Shown here: piece after piece, positions 27,997-36,657 of the stretch
Layout of the letters: each line of letters begins with the position of its first letter
How positions within the stretch are numbered: the stretch's first letter is position 1
From: Candidatus Manganitrophaceae bacterium
GTDB lineage: Bacteria; Nitrospirota; Nitrospiria; SBBL01; Manganitrophaceae
Assembly: GCA_016200325.1 (NCBI GenBank)
Contig: JACQEZ010000004.1
Coordinates: 1-64,000 of the forward strand
DNA: 64,000 bases
Direction of reading: 5' to 3'
Made by a program: the position numbers and the translations under genes
Notes under the pieces: generated by a model
What the model was told of the DNA's origin: nothing
Databases searched by the model: none
What the model saw: the letters and a program-made list of their open reading frames with translations, nothing else

Positions 27997-28757
27997 TGAG
28001 CAAACCGATCTTTGAAATCAGTCAACTCCACGCCTGGTTCGGCGAGGTCCATGTCCTGAAAGGGATCAACCTCTCGATTGCGCCACGGGAGGTCACCGCC
28101 CTGATCGGCCCCTCCGGCTGCGGAAAATCGACCTTTATCCGCTGCCTGAATCGATTGCACGAGGTCATTCCCGGCGCGCGCCTCTCCGGAAGCATTCTCC
28201 TCGATGGGGGGACGATTTATGGACCGGGGATCGATGCGGCGATGATCCGGCGGCGGGTCGGAATGGTCTTTCAAAAGCCGAATCCCTTCCCGACGATGTC
28301 GGTTTTCGACAACGTGGCGGCGGGATTAAAATTGGGCGGCGTCCGCCGCCGCGACGTTCTCGAGGAGCGGGTGGAGCGGGCGCTGAAACAGGCGGCCCTT
28401 TGGGACGAGGTCAAAGATGCCTTGCACAAATCGGGAATGAGCCTGTCCGGCGGCCAACAGCAGCGGCTCTGCATCGCCCGCGCCTTGGCCGTCGATCCGG
28501 AAGTCCTTCTGCTCGACGAGCCGACCTCGGCGCTCGACCCGATCGCCACCGGCCGGATTGAGGAGCTGTTGCGGGAATTGAGAGAGAGCTATACAATTGT
28601 AATTGTCACACACAACATGCAGCAGGCGGCCCGAATCTCCGACAAAACCGGATTTTTCTTGCTCGGAGAGCTGGTCGAATTCGATGTCACCTCAAAGATG
28701 TTTACGAATCCGAAAGATTCGCGGACGGAAGATTATATCACCGGGAGATTTGGATAA
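27996..28757 (+). CDS. Phosphate ABC transporter ATPase PstB
   Basis: The 253-residue ATPase of the importer. Walker [10 protein letters not shown] is at 38-46, the signature LSGGQQQRL near 149, Walker B VLLLDEP near 169 and the histidine switch VTHNMQQA, which is specific to PstB. The ATG at 27996 shares its first base with the pstA stop. A longer upstream frame exists but is antilogous to pstA coding and has no support. Confidence 0.96.
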   Translation: MSKPIFEISQLHAWFGEVHVLKGINLSIAPREVTALIGPSGCGKSTFIRCLNRLHEVIPGARLSGSILLDGGTIYGPGIDAAMIRRRVGMVFQKPNPFPTMSVFDNVAAGLKLGGVRRRDVLEERVERALKQAALWDEVKDALHKSGMSLSGGQQQRLCIARALAVDPEVLLLDEPTSALDPIATGRIEELLRELRESYTIVIVTHNMQQAARISDKTGFFLLGELVEFDVTSKMFTNPKDSRTEDYITGRFG

Positions 28758-29416
28758 TGGCGCACCGCCATTTTGAAGAAGAGCTGACACGACTGAAGGA
28801 GCGCATCCTGAAGATGGGGGCGCTGGTTGAAACGCAGATCGCCGCCTCCATTAAAGCGCTGGTGGAGCGCGACACCGCATTGGCGAAGCAGACGATCCAG
28901 AACGACCATCTGGTCAACGCGATGGATGTCGAGGTCGATGAAGAGTGCATCCGGCTCCTCGCCCTCTATCAGCCGGCGGCCCGCGACCTCCGCTTTATCA
29001 CGACCGCCATGAAAATCACGACCGACCTGGAGCGGATGAGCGATCTGGCGGAAGATATCTGCGAGCGATCGATCGAGCTCGCCGAAGAGCCGCTCCTCAA
29101 GCCCTATATCGACCTGCCGCGAATGGCGGAAGCGGCCCAGAAGATGGTCCGGGAGACGCTCGATGCATTCGTCAACAAAGACGCCGCACTCGCTCGAAAA
29201 GTCTGCGCCGAAGATGAATTCATCGACGACCTTACCCAGCAGATCTTCCGGGAGCTTCTCTCCTACATGTCGGAAGACCCTGCCACGATCACCCGCGCCA
29301 TCCGGATCAGCTTCATCTCCAAATACATCGAACGGATCGGCGATCACGCCACGAACATCGCCGAAATGGTCGTCTACCTGGTCGAAGGAAAAATCATCCG
29401 ACATACAAAAGTGTGA
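28757..29416 (+). CDS. Phosphate signalling protein PhoU
   Basis: A 219-residue helical protein with two three-helix PhoU repeats. Metal-binding motifs of the family are seen as DLERMSDLAEDICE in the first repeat and IERIGDHATNIAE in the second. It links PstSCAB activity to the PhoR-type kinase and represses the Pho response when phosphate is plentiful. Its ATG overlaps the pstB stop (TAATG). Confidence 0.95.
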   Translation: MAHRHFEEELTRLKERILKMGALVETQIAASIKALVERDTALAKQTIQNDHLVNAMDVEVDEECIRLLALYQPAARDLRFITTAMKITTDLERMSDLAEDICERSIELAEEPLLKPYIDLPRMAEAAQKMVRETLDAFVNKDAALARKVCAEDEFIDDLTQQIFRELLSYMSEDPATITRAIRISFISKYIERIGDHATNIAEMVVYLVEGKIIRHTKV

Positions 29417-29534
29417 CGCTGCGGCCGATCGACTCGGATCTTCACTCCGAAATCCGCAATCTTGACAGCGTCCCCCTCCTCCGCTACGATTGATCTCGAC
29501 CCTTTTCCTCCCACCCCCAGCTGAGAGGTATCCG

Positions 29535-30818
29535 ATGCGCCCCGTCTACATGATCACCGGCGGAATCACCAAATTCAAAAAAGCCAACCCTGAAAAAGAT
29601 TTCCGCTACATGGTCAAAGAGGCGTTCGACTATGCCCTCGCCGATCTCCCCAAATTGAAATTGGAGATGATCGACGGCGCCGTCGGCTCCTACTTCTCCG
29701 ATCATTTCACCCGGCAGCTAAAAGCGGCCAGCATGGTCCAAGACTACCTCGGCCTCTGTCCCAAGCCGTCGAAACGGATCGAGGGAGGCGGCGCCACCGG
29801 CGGCCTCTGCTTCCAGAGCGCCTGGGAGGCGGTCGCATCGGGCCGGATGAACATTTGTCTGGCGTTCGGCTTCGAGACGATGTCGCGGGTCAACACCTGG
29901 AAGGGGAACGAGTTCATCGCGCTCGCCTCGGACACGAATTTTGATTTTCCGGTCGGCGGCTTCTACACCGGCTATTATGCGATGATGGTCCGGCGCCACA
30001 TGCATGAGTTCGGGACGACGCCGGAGCAGCTCGCGATGGTGTCGATCAAGAATCACGCCAACGCCCTCTACAATCCCTATGCCCAGCGTCCGGGAAAATT
30101 GACGGTAGAAGATGTCCGGAATTCCGAAATGGTCGCGACCCCGCTGACGATGCTCGACATCTGCACCATGTCGGACGGCGCCGCGGTCGCTTTCCTCGCC
30201 TCGGAAGAGGTCGCCATGAAGCTCTGTCCCCATCCGGTGAAAATCACCGGGGTCGGCTCCGGCAGCGACGCGATGCGGATGGCCGACCGCCCCCACGGAA
30301 AGGTGCTTCTCCTGCCGCACGAGAAAGCGAGCGACTACCGAAACCTCAAATACCCCGGCGTCCACTCTTTCCGAGGCGGCCGGGCGGCGGCGAAGCAGGC
30401 GTATGAAATGGCGGGGGTCCAAAACCCGATCGACGATTTCGACTTCATCGAGCTGCACGACGCCTATACCTCGTCGGAAATTCAGACCTACGAAGACCTC
30501 GGCCTGTGCAAATACGGCGAGGGGGGGACCTTCGTCGAGGAGGGAAATCCGTTCATGCCGGGAATCGACTACGGCCTCCCCTTACCGAAACAGGGACGCC
30601 TCCCGGTGAACCCCAGCGGCGGGCTGCTGGCCTGCGGCCACCCGGTCGGCGCCACCGGCCTCATGCAGGCGGTCTTCGCCTTCTGGCAACTCCAAGGAAC
30701 GATCAAAAAACACCTCGGCGTCGGAAAACTCCAGATCAAAAACCCAAAGCGCGGCCTGATCCACAGCCACGCCGGCACCGGCACCTACATTACGGTAAGC
30801 ATCCTAGAGCAGCCGTAA
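29535..30818 (+). CDS. SCP2-type thiolase homologue lacking the nucleophilic cysteine
   Basis: A 427-residue thiolase-fold protein of the lipid-transfer/SCP2-thiolase group: ELHDAYTSSEIQTYEDLGLC, NPSGGLLACGHPVGATG with the active-site histidine, and GFETMSR are all conserved. Where active thiolases have a cysteine (E-x-x-C-A-S-G), this protein reads IEGGGATGG, so the nucleophile is glycine. The last cysteine motif is also absent (HAGTGTY). Such changes occur in thiolase-superfamily aldolases such as Ltp2, which act with a DUF35 partner; a DUF35 gene lies at 43374. The start is the ATG at 29535. True thiolase activity is doubtful. Confidence 0.75.
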   Translation: MRPVYMITGGITKFKKANPEKDFRYMVKEAFDYALADLPKLKLEMIDGAVGSYFSDHFTRQLKAASMVQDYLGLCPKPSKRIEGGGATGGLCFQSAWEAVASGRMNICLAFGFETMSRVNTWKGNEFIALASDTNFDFPVGGFYTGYYAMMVRRHMHEFGTTPEQLAMVSIKNHANALYNPYAQRPGKLTVEDVRNSEMVATPLTMLDICTMSDGAAVAFLASEEVAMKLCPHPVKITGVGSGSDAMRMADRPHGKVLLLPHEKASDYRNLKYPGVHSFRGGRAAAKQAYEMAGVQNPIDDFDFIELHDAYTSSEIQTYEDLGLCKYGEGGTFVEEGNPFMPGIDYGLPLPKQGRLPVNPSGGLLACGHPVGATGLMQAVFAFWQLQGTIKKHLGVGKLQIKNPKRGLIHSHAGTGTYITVSILEQP

Positions 30819-30992
30819 GCGGATTCTTTTTATACCGCCTCCCTCTTTTGTTACGCTACAGCTGCATTGCACAGGCACTATATTACGAATGAGTGTCGTA
30901 AGCGCCTGCGCGACATGGCGTCCCGTGCCCGCCACTCTGCTGCGTTTTTGATCAAACGCTCCATCGACCTTTACAGGGCGCCTGTCTGAGGC

Positions 30993-31133
30993 GCAGTCCG
31001 CACTGCTTTGTGCGGTCGCGCCGAGTTCGGCCGCAGGGGGGCCAGGGGGTTCCACCCCCGGCGTCTGGGGAAGCCGGAGGGGGCGCGACGAGGCGCCCCC
31101 ACGGTGGGGCTTGGGGCGAAGCCCCATTCCATC
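30993..31133 (+). repeat. Structured intergenic repeat, copy 1
   Basis: A 141-base GC-rich element that shares its skeleton with 36339-36486: GCAGTCCG at the left, then GGGAAGCCG, AGGGGG, CGGTGGGGC, TGGGG.GAA.CCCC and TCCATC at the right. Inner arms form hairpins, for example AGGGGGCG with CGCCCCC and GGGGC...GCCCC. It lies in the 439-base gap after the thiolase gene; the rest of the gap (30819-30992 and 31134-31257) shows no gene. Confidence 0.7.
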
Positions 31134-31257
31134 GCCCTGAATTCAACTTGATACTTCCCTTCCCGTCCATGGGCATCTCCCCCCGATTGCGCACTCGATT
31201 TAATTTTTTTTATAATAGATAAATAATCCAACAGACAACCCTTATCCCCGAACGCCA

Positions 31258-31374
31258 ATGATCTTCCCTGAAGACGAAAAACCAGATCTAAGCGGTCTCC
31301 ACCCCGCCGTCTTCATCGTCGCCATGGTCGGAATCATGGTTCTCCTCATTGTCGGACTCTTGCAGCTCGGATAA
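31258..31374 (+). CDS. Possible 38-residue single-helix membrane protein
   Basis: A short frame with an acidic start (MIFPEDEKPDLSGLHPA) and one hydrophobic helix of about 20 residues (VFIVAMVGIMVLLIVGLLQ). The composition is that of many real small membrane proteins, but no ribosome site is visible and I know no homologue. It lies just ahead of the PerM-type gene. Confidence 0.4.
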   Translation: MIFPEDEKPDLSGLHPAVFIVAMVGIMVLLIVGLLQLG

Positions 31375-31481
31375 CCGACACCGCACGATGAAGTGTCTCT
31401 GCCTCTCCTTTGGAACGGTCGCATCGAGACCGCCATTTCGGATATGATAGTGGTATATTCCCTGAAAGAAGGAGAGCAGCG

Positions 31482-32576
31482 ATGAGAGCGGTCCGCCGCG
31501 TCAAAACGGAAAAAAAAGAGCTGCCTCCGTCGACCCGATCAAATACCGATCTTTTCGCAAGAAAGACGCTTGTCGCCGTCGGGATCACCGCGGCAGTCGT
31601 CATTTTATTATTGCTGATCGGCGCCGCGGCCGACGTCCTCCTTCTTATTTTTGCCGGCATTCTTTTGGCGGTGCTCCTTCGGAGTCTGAGCGATTGGATC
31701 GCCTCCCATACGCCGCTCTCTGCCGGTTGGTCGCTGGCAGCAGTCCTCTTTCTTCTGCTCGGGCTGTTCGGATTGTGCGGCTGGTCGCTCGCCCCCGACA
31801 TCTCCCAACAGTTTGACCAGCTGATCCAAAACATCCCGCAGATGGTGGCGCAGCTCAACCGCCGTCTCATGCAATCTCAATGGGGACAGCAGCTTCTGGC
31901 GCAAACACCCAAGGCCGCCGAGCAGCTGGCGAAACCGGCCGGCCTCCTGTCAGGACTGGCCGCTCTTTTTTCAAGCACCTTTGGACTTCTGGCCAACGTC
32001 GTCATCGTCTTCTTTATTGGACTCTACCTGGCGATCGATCCGGCCACTTATCGAAACGGGGTCGTCCGGCTCTTTCCGCTTCATCGGCGGGAGCGGATCG
32101 CCGGGGTCATCGATCAGATCGGCGAGACCCTCCGGTGGTGGATGATCGCCCGGATGGTTGCGATGATCGTCATCGGCGTCCTGACCACCCTCGGGCTCTG
32201 GTTCCTCGACATTCAACCGGCGCTGGCGCTCGGAATCGTGGCGGGCATCCTCAACTTCGTCCCCTACATCGGCCCCCTCCTTTCGGCCGTCCCGGTCCTG
32301 CTGATCACCCTCGGACAAGACCCGACCCAGCTGCCTTATGCCCTCCTCCTCTATATCGCGGTTCAATCGATCGACAACCATTTCGTCACCCCGATGGTCG
32401 AACGAAAGGCGGTCAACCTCCCGCCGGTGCTCACCGTCACCGTGCAGCTGATCCTCGGCGTTTTCGTCGGCGCCCTCGGCGTGATGTTCGCCTCTCCGCT
32501 GACCGCCAGTTTATTGGTCGCGATCAAAATGCTTTATGTCGAGGATACCCTTGGCGATCGGATCGAGGAGGCTTAG
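31482..32576 (+). CDS. AI-2E family (PerM/YdiK-like) membrane transporter
   Basis: A 364-residue membrane protein with two N-terminal helix pairs, a central soluble section and four or more C-terminal helices. DIQPALALGIVAGILNFVPYIGPLLSAVP and the VQSIDNHFVTPMVE segment are the family marks. Members have been linked to autoinducer-2 export, Na+/H+ antiport and other efflux; no function can be assigned here. I chose the ATG at 31482 because AAGGAG lies seven bases upstream; the frame is open further 5' without a site. Confidence 0.87.
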   Translation: MRAVRRVKTEKKELPPSTRSNTDLFARKTLVAVGITAAVVILLLLIGAAADVLLLIFAGILLAVLLRSLSDWIASHTPLSAGWSLAAVLFLLLGLFGLCGWSLAPDISQQFDQLIQNIPQMVAQLNRRLMQSQWGQQLLAQTPKAAEQLAKPAGLLSGLAALFSSTFGLLANVVIVFFIGLYLAIDPATYRNGVVRLFPLHRRERIAGVIDQIGETLRWWMIARMVAMIVIGVLTTLGLWFLDIQPALALGIVAGILNFVPYIGPLLSAVPVLLITLGQDPTQLPYALLLYIAVQSIDNHFVTPMVERKAVNLPPVLTVTVQLILGVFVGALGVMFASPLTASLLVAIKMLYVEDTLGDRIEEA

Positions 32577-32665
32577 TTCAAAGGAACCGTCCCCTTCATT
32601 GTCAGGCGAGCACCGGTCTGGTATAGTTTCTTACGGACCCCTTCGAGACAAACCTTCAAAACGAT

Positions 32666-33478
32666 ATGAATCGGAAGACAACCTGGGATTTTATCGCTCT
32701 TCTCCTGGCGCTGGTCGGCGGCCTCTACGGCACGCTGCGGCTCTTCTCCGGAGCGGTCCAGACGGAGACGTTCGTTCTCCTCGCCCTCGCCTGGACTTTT
32801 TTAGCGTCGATTTACTTTAGAGAAACCGCGCCGCAAAAAAATCCCACCCGTAAAATCGTTTTCCTCAGCCTCCTCCTTCTCCCAATCCTTATTGTGAGCG
32901 GCTTCGTCCGATCGGGCCGCCCCTCAATCGACCGCCGACCGGTCGGCACGCCGATCAGCTCCCTCGAAGGGGAAGTCGACGATTTCAGAGAAGCGTTGAA
33001 GCGCGAGCCGCTTTCGGCGATCACCTGGTATTCCCTCGGCGACGCTTATCGAAAGCGGCAGGAGGACGAGGCAGCGATCGCCAGCTATGGAAATGCCATC
33101 GCGCTGAAAGAAGATTTTGCCGAGGCATATAATCGGCGCGGGATGATCTATGTCGAAAAGAAGGGAGAGGTTCGAAAAGGAATCGACGATTTCGATCGGG
33201 CGATCCAACACAACACCAACTATGCGGAGGCTTATTACAACCGAGGGAACGCCTTCGTTCTCATCGATGATCCTGATCGCGCCATCCTCGATTACAGCCG
33301 TGCTCTTGATTTAAAACCGAACTACGCCGAGGCCTACGCCAGCCGCAGCCTTGCTTATATGGGCAAAGGGGACAAAGAGGCCGCCCTCTCCGATTATCAG
33401 AAAGCGCTCAAGCTCGCCACCGATCCCTCACTCCGAAAAGAGATCATGAAAGGGCTCCATGACGCCATGACAATGTAA
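32666..33478 (+). CDS. Membrane-anchored TPR protein
   Basis: A 270-residue protein with two N-terminal membrane helices (about residues 8-26 and 32-75 in part) followed by at least four tetratricopeptide repeats (starting near residue 105: AITWYSLGDAYRKRQEDEAA, then AEAYNRRGMIY, AEAYYNRGNAF, AEAYASRSLAY). TPRs serve as protein-binding scaffolds, so it probably holds partner proteins at the inner membrane. It converges on the esterase gene with only 12 bases between. The specific role is unknown. Confidence 0.8.
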   Translation: MNRKTTWDFIALLLALVGGLYGTLRLFSGAVQTETFVLLALAWTFLASIYFRETAPQKNPTRKIVFLSLLLLPILIVSGFVRSGRPSIDRRPVGTPISSLEGEVDDFREALKREPLSAITWYSLGDAYRKRQEDEAAIASYGNAIALKEDFAEAYNRRGMIYVEKKGEVRKGIDDFDRAIQHNTNYAEAYYNRGNAFVLIDDPDRAILDYSRALDLKPNYAEAYASRSLAYMGKGDKEAALSDYQKALKLATDPSLRKEIMKGLHDAMTM

Positions 33479-33490
33479 GCCGCGCCTCGC

Positions 33491-34681
33491 TTACTTCGTC
33501 ACCGCCGCCAAGAAACGCTCGATCGCATAGGCGCTGATCTGCCCGCACGGGCCGTTGAAGTGCGCATCACACGCATGGGTCGCCCAGGGGAGCGAGAGGA
33601 GAAGCGCGGGACGCCCCACTTCTTCGAGGCGGGCCGCCAACCGCTCGCTCTGAACCGGGGAGACGAGCTCATCGCGCCCGCCGTGGATCAACAGGGTCGG
33701 CGGGGTCGGCGGGCCGACGAAGCGGATCGGTGAAGCGGCGTCATACGCGGTCGGCCGGCGGACCGGCGGGCCGCCGAGATACCCTTCCAGGAGCCCGCGC
33801 GAGTCGATCACCCATCGGTTCCCCGGATGCGCATAGCTGTACTGAAGATCGGCCGGTGCATAAAACGCGACCACCCCGCGGACCATCCCCGGCTCGGCGG
33901 TGTAGGCGACGAGGAGCGCCAACTCCCCGCCGGCCGACCGGCCGAGGAGGACGAGCCGCTCCGGATCGACTCCGAGCTCGCCGGCGTTCGCTTTGAGATA
34001 AGCAATCGCCCCCTTCACGTCATCGTATGCGGCGGGAAAAGGGGCGCGGGGGGCGAGGCGATAATCGATCGAAGCGACCAGATATCCCCGTGCAGCAAGG
34101 TAGCGGTTGAGTTGGGGAAGCTCGCTCCGGTCGCCGCTCCGCCAGCCACCTCCATGAACGATCAGAACGACCGGGGCCGGCGCTTGTGAGAGGCGCGGGA
34201 GGTAGAGATCGATTCCGAGCGTCTGGCCGGCAACCGTCTTATAGCTTCGTTGCACCTCCCGGACCTCGGGTGAAGCGATCCCCCGAAAGAGGTCGAGCGG
34301 ATTCAGTGGGGCCGGCCGCGGCGCCGCCCCGACGACAAAACGAGGCGCCGCTTCTCCGAAGGCCGCGGTGAGGCGCGACGGAAGCGAAGCGGCCACCGGA
34401 AAGGCGCGGAGCAGCGGGCTGATCAGCAAGAGGGTGGTCAGGAGGCCGAGGAGCGCGGCGATCCGTCCGGCGAGGGAGGCGCGCCCGCCGGGCAGAAACA
34501 GAAAGAGCGGCAGCGGCGCGAAGAGGTATCCCCATTCGGTGACACCGATCGCCACCATCCAGAGCAGAGTGGTGGGGGCGGGGAAAAATGCCAGCAGAGA
34601 GACCGCCAGCCCAAGCCCCCCGGCAGCGAGCCGAAGCCGGCTGTTCGGCGCGCGTCCGGGTCGGTTCCGATCCATGACCAT
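33491..34681 (-). CDS. Alpha/beta hydrolase (HSL/BD-FAE-type esterase) with N-terminal membrane helices
   Basis: A protein of up to 396 residues. Three hydrophobic helices fill about residues 15-110, then an alpha/beta hydrolase domain follows with the oxyanion motif HGGGWRSGD, the nucleophile in LGRSAGGELA, the acid in IHGGRDELV and the histidine in WATHACD. The HGGG plus GxSxG pair points to the hormone-sensitive-lipase group. The membrane anchor is unusual for that group. Substrate unknown; a lipid or polymer ester is likely. Confidence 0.8.
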   Translation of the reverse strand: MVMDRNRPGRAPNSRLRLAAGGLGLAVSLLAFFPAPTTLLWMVAIGVTEWGYLFAPLPLFLFLPGGRASLAGRIAALLGLLTTLLLISPLLRAFPVAASLPSRLTAAFGEAAPRFVVGAAPRPAPLNPLDLFRGIASPEVREVQRSYKTVAGQTLGIDLYLPRLSQAPAPVVLIVHGGGWRSGDRSELPQLNRYLAARGYLVASIDYRLAPRAPFPAAYDDVKGAIAYLKANAGELGVDPERLVLLGRSAGGELALLVAYTAEPGMVRGVVAFYAPADLQYSYAHPGNRWVIDSRGLLEGYLGGPPVRRPTAYDAASPIRFVGPPTPPTLLIHGGRDELVSPVQSERLAARLEEVGRPALLLSLPWATHACDAHFNGPCGQISAYAIERFLAAVTK

Positions 34682-34711
34682 GTCCGTCTGACTTTCTGAG
34701 TGTAATGCTTA

Positions 34712-35089
34712 TTAGAACGGAACGTGGAGGAGGTCGGCCGAGAGACACGGCTGCACCCCTTTTCCGACCGGCTCGGCCTCAAACCGGAGGGTCGGGAGCT
34801 GAACGGTGAGATGTCCGTTATCGATTTCGGCGAAGGCCCGCGATGCTTTCCCTATTCCATAGAGGGTCCCGGCGATGACGCCAGCCCCCGCGCCGACCGC
34901 AATGTCCTTCAGATGATCGCTCGGATGTTTCGTGAAAGCCATGACAGCGGCCCCGACCAGCGCCCCTGCCAGCCCACCGTAGAAGCCGTCGGTGAAGACC
35001 TGCTTTGCCGTATCGTCCGCGTGAGCCGATGGCGGGACAATTTCAAGCAGCAGTAAGAACAAAACGGCCAGGCCAATCGTCTTTTTCAT
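34712..35089 (-). CDS. Exported small protein with glycine-zipper segment
   Basis: A 125-residue protein with a signal peptide (MKKTIGLAVLFLLLLEIVPP, cleavage after AHA) and a glycine-rich, alternating hydrophobic stretch (GFYGGLAGALVGAAVMAF and AVGAGAGVIAGTLYGIG) of glycine-zipper type, then a beta-rich tail. The start at 35089 is set by GGGGAAAGC just upstream. It is 30 bases before the hydrolase on the same strand and may be co-transcribed. Function unknown; an envelope location is likely. Confidence 0.65.
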   Translation of the reverse strand: MKKTIGLAVLFLLLLEIVPPSAHADDTAKQVFTDGFYGGLAGALVGAAVMAFTKHPSDHLKDIAVGAGAGVIAGTLYGIGKASRAFAEIDNGHLTVQLPTLRFEAEPVGKGVQPCLSADLLHVPF

Positions 35090-35234
35090 CGCTTTCCCCT
35101 GAAACGGTGCCGACCTGATGCTCGGCCTTCCAAACGGCGCGATGGTACACCAGCCGAACCGAGAATGCAACTCCGGCGGCATCCTTTAGTCCCGGCCTTG
35201 ACAATTAAATGGCATCGCAGGCAACATACCCTTC

Positions 35235-36236
35235 ATGCAAGAAGCCTCCGTCATCGACCGCACCCGCAAACCGATCGTCGTCGTCAGCCGATGCCTTGAG
35301 TTTGCCCCTTGTCGATACAATGGCGCGATGATTGCCGATCGGTTCGTGAAGCAGCTGGAGCCGCATGTCACTTTCGTTCCGATCTGCCCGGAGCTGGAGA
35401 TCGGCCTCGGCGTCCCCCGCGACCCGGTTCGGGTCGTCTCGGAGCACGGGATGCTTCGTCTGCTGCAGCCGTCCACCGGCCGAGATCTGTCCGATCGGAT
35501 GCGCCATTTCTCCAATCGGTTTCTCTCCTCCATCGATCAGGTCGACGGGTTCATTTTAAAAAACCGCTCCCCCTCTTGCGGGATCAAAGATGTGAAGCAC
35601 TTCCCCAAGCACGAGGCCCATGCGCCGAGCGGTAAGGGGGCCGGCTTCTTTGCAGCGGCGGTGCTCGAACAATTTCCCGGCCTCGCAATCGAAGATGAAG
35701 GGCGACTGAACAACCCCAAACTCAGAGACCACTTCCTGACGAAGCTCTTTACCCTCGCCCGGTTTCGCGCGGCGAGAGAGATTGGAACGGCGGAAGCGCT
35801 GATCCGCTTCCACGCAACCCACAAACTTCTGTTGATGGCTTATTATCAAAAAGAGATGCGCCTCCTCGGACAGATCGTCGCCAACCCGGAGAAGGAGGCT
35901 CCCGCCGCCCTCTTCAACAGATACGCCCCTGCTCTGCAACAGGCCCTCTCCCGTCCGCCCCGAGCCTCCTCCCACATCAATACGCTGATGCACGCATTCG
36001 GCTACTTCTCAGAGACCCTCTCCAAAAAAGAAAAAGCTTTCTTCCTGAAGCGACTCGACGCCTACCGCGCAGGACACCTCCCGCTGAGCGCCCCCTCCAG
36101 CATCCTCCGCGCCTGGGTGGTCCGCTTCCAAACCACCTACCTCCAAGACCAACGCTATTTCGAGCCCTATCCCGAATCGCTGAACCTCACCGAAGAGGAG
36201 ACCCTCAAACCGAAGAAGAAGCGGATTGTCTCCTAA
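35235..36236 (+). CDS. DUF523/DUF1722 two-domain protein (YbgA-type C-terminus)
   Basis: A 333-residue protein. Residues 10-160 are DUF523, with cysteines in SRCLEFAPCRYNG and in NRSPSCGIKDV that probably bind a metal or Fe-S cluster. Residues 185-310 are DUF1722/YbgA (RFHATHKLLLMAYYQKEM). The pair of domains is common as one polypeptide. DUF523 has been tied to thiouracil desulfidation in one characterised member; the role of the fusion is not settled. The ATG at 35235 lacks a clear ribosome site. Confidence 0.85.
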   Translation: MQEASVIDRTRKPIVVVSRCLEFAPCRYNGAMIADRFVKQLEPHVTFVPICPELEIGLGVPRDPVRVVSEHGMLRLLQPSTGRDLSDRMRHFSNRFLSSIDQVDGFILKNRSPSCGIKDVKHFPKHEAHAPSGKGAGFFAAAVLEQFPGLAIEDEGRLNNPKLRDHFLTKLFTLARFRAAREIGTAEALIRFHATHKLLLMAYYQKEMRLLGQIVANPEKEAPAALFNRYAPALQQALSRPPRASSHINTLMHAFGYFSETLSKKEKAFFLKRLDAYRAGHLPLSAPSSILRAWVVRFQTTYLQDQRYFEPYPESLNLTEEETLKPKKKRIVS

Positions 36237-36338
36237 TTATCTAAATTAAAATTGTATCCTTATATAAATGAATGCCTAGTGTGGATCTGCTTTTCTACAA
36301 TCAGACATTCCATCCACTACATTAGGTCAGCCGATGCA

Positions 36339-36486
36339 GCAGTCCGTCGCTGTACTGTGCGCGGTCGCTGTAGCGTCTGACCGTGGGGATCCAAGGGGGC
36401 TTGTCCCCCTGGTGTCCCTTGGGAAGCCGAAGGGGGTTGGGCAAGCAACCCCCGCGGTGGGGCGTGGGGTGAAACCCCGCTCCATC
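36339..36486 (+). repeat. Structured intergenic repeat, copy 2
   Basis: A second copy of the element at 30993-31133, in the same orientation and again downstream of a plus-strand gene. Conserved blocks include GCAGTCCG, TGGGAAGCCG, AGGGGG, CCCCC, CGGTGGGGC and TCCATC, with compensatory-looking changes in the arms (GGGGG...CCCCC kept). The rest of the 421-base gap (36237-36338, 36487-36657) is AT-rich and should hold the purT promoter; no gene is seen. Confidence 0.7.
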
Positions 36487-36657
36487 TTCTTAATCTTCTG
36501 CCTCCTCTTACTAAAAGAGAGGAAGTAACAAGGCTCGCGAACCAACTTCACCCGTTCATTACGACCTCACCCAAACGCAAAATCCCCTTGACCCTCCCCT
36601 ATAAACCGGCTATCCTCTCGCCAATTACTATATTTATAATAGCGGACGGAGATCCCG

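Noticed and set aside
30804-31258. Minus-strand frames with similar protein ends (ME-GF-P-PT-G) in both repeats
   Set aside because: The similarity is explained by the shared DNA repeat; frames carry no domain and are disrupted by GC-rich hairpins.
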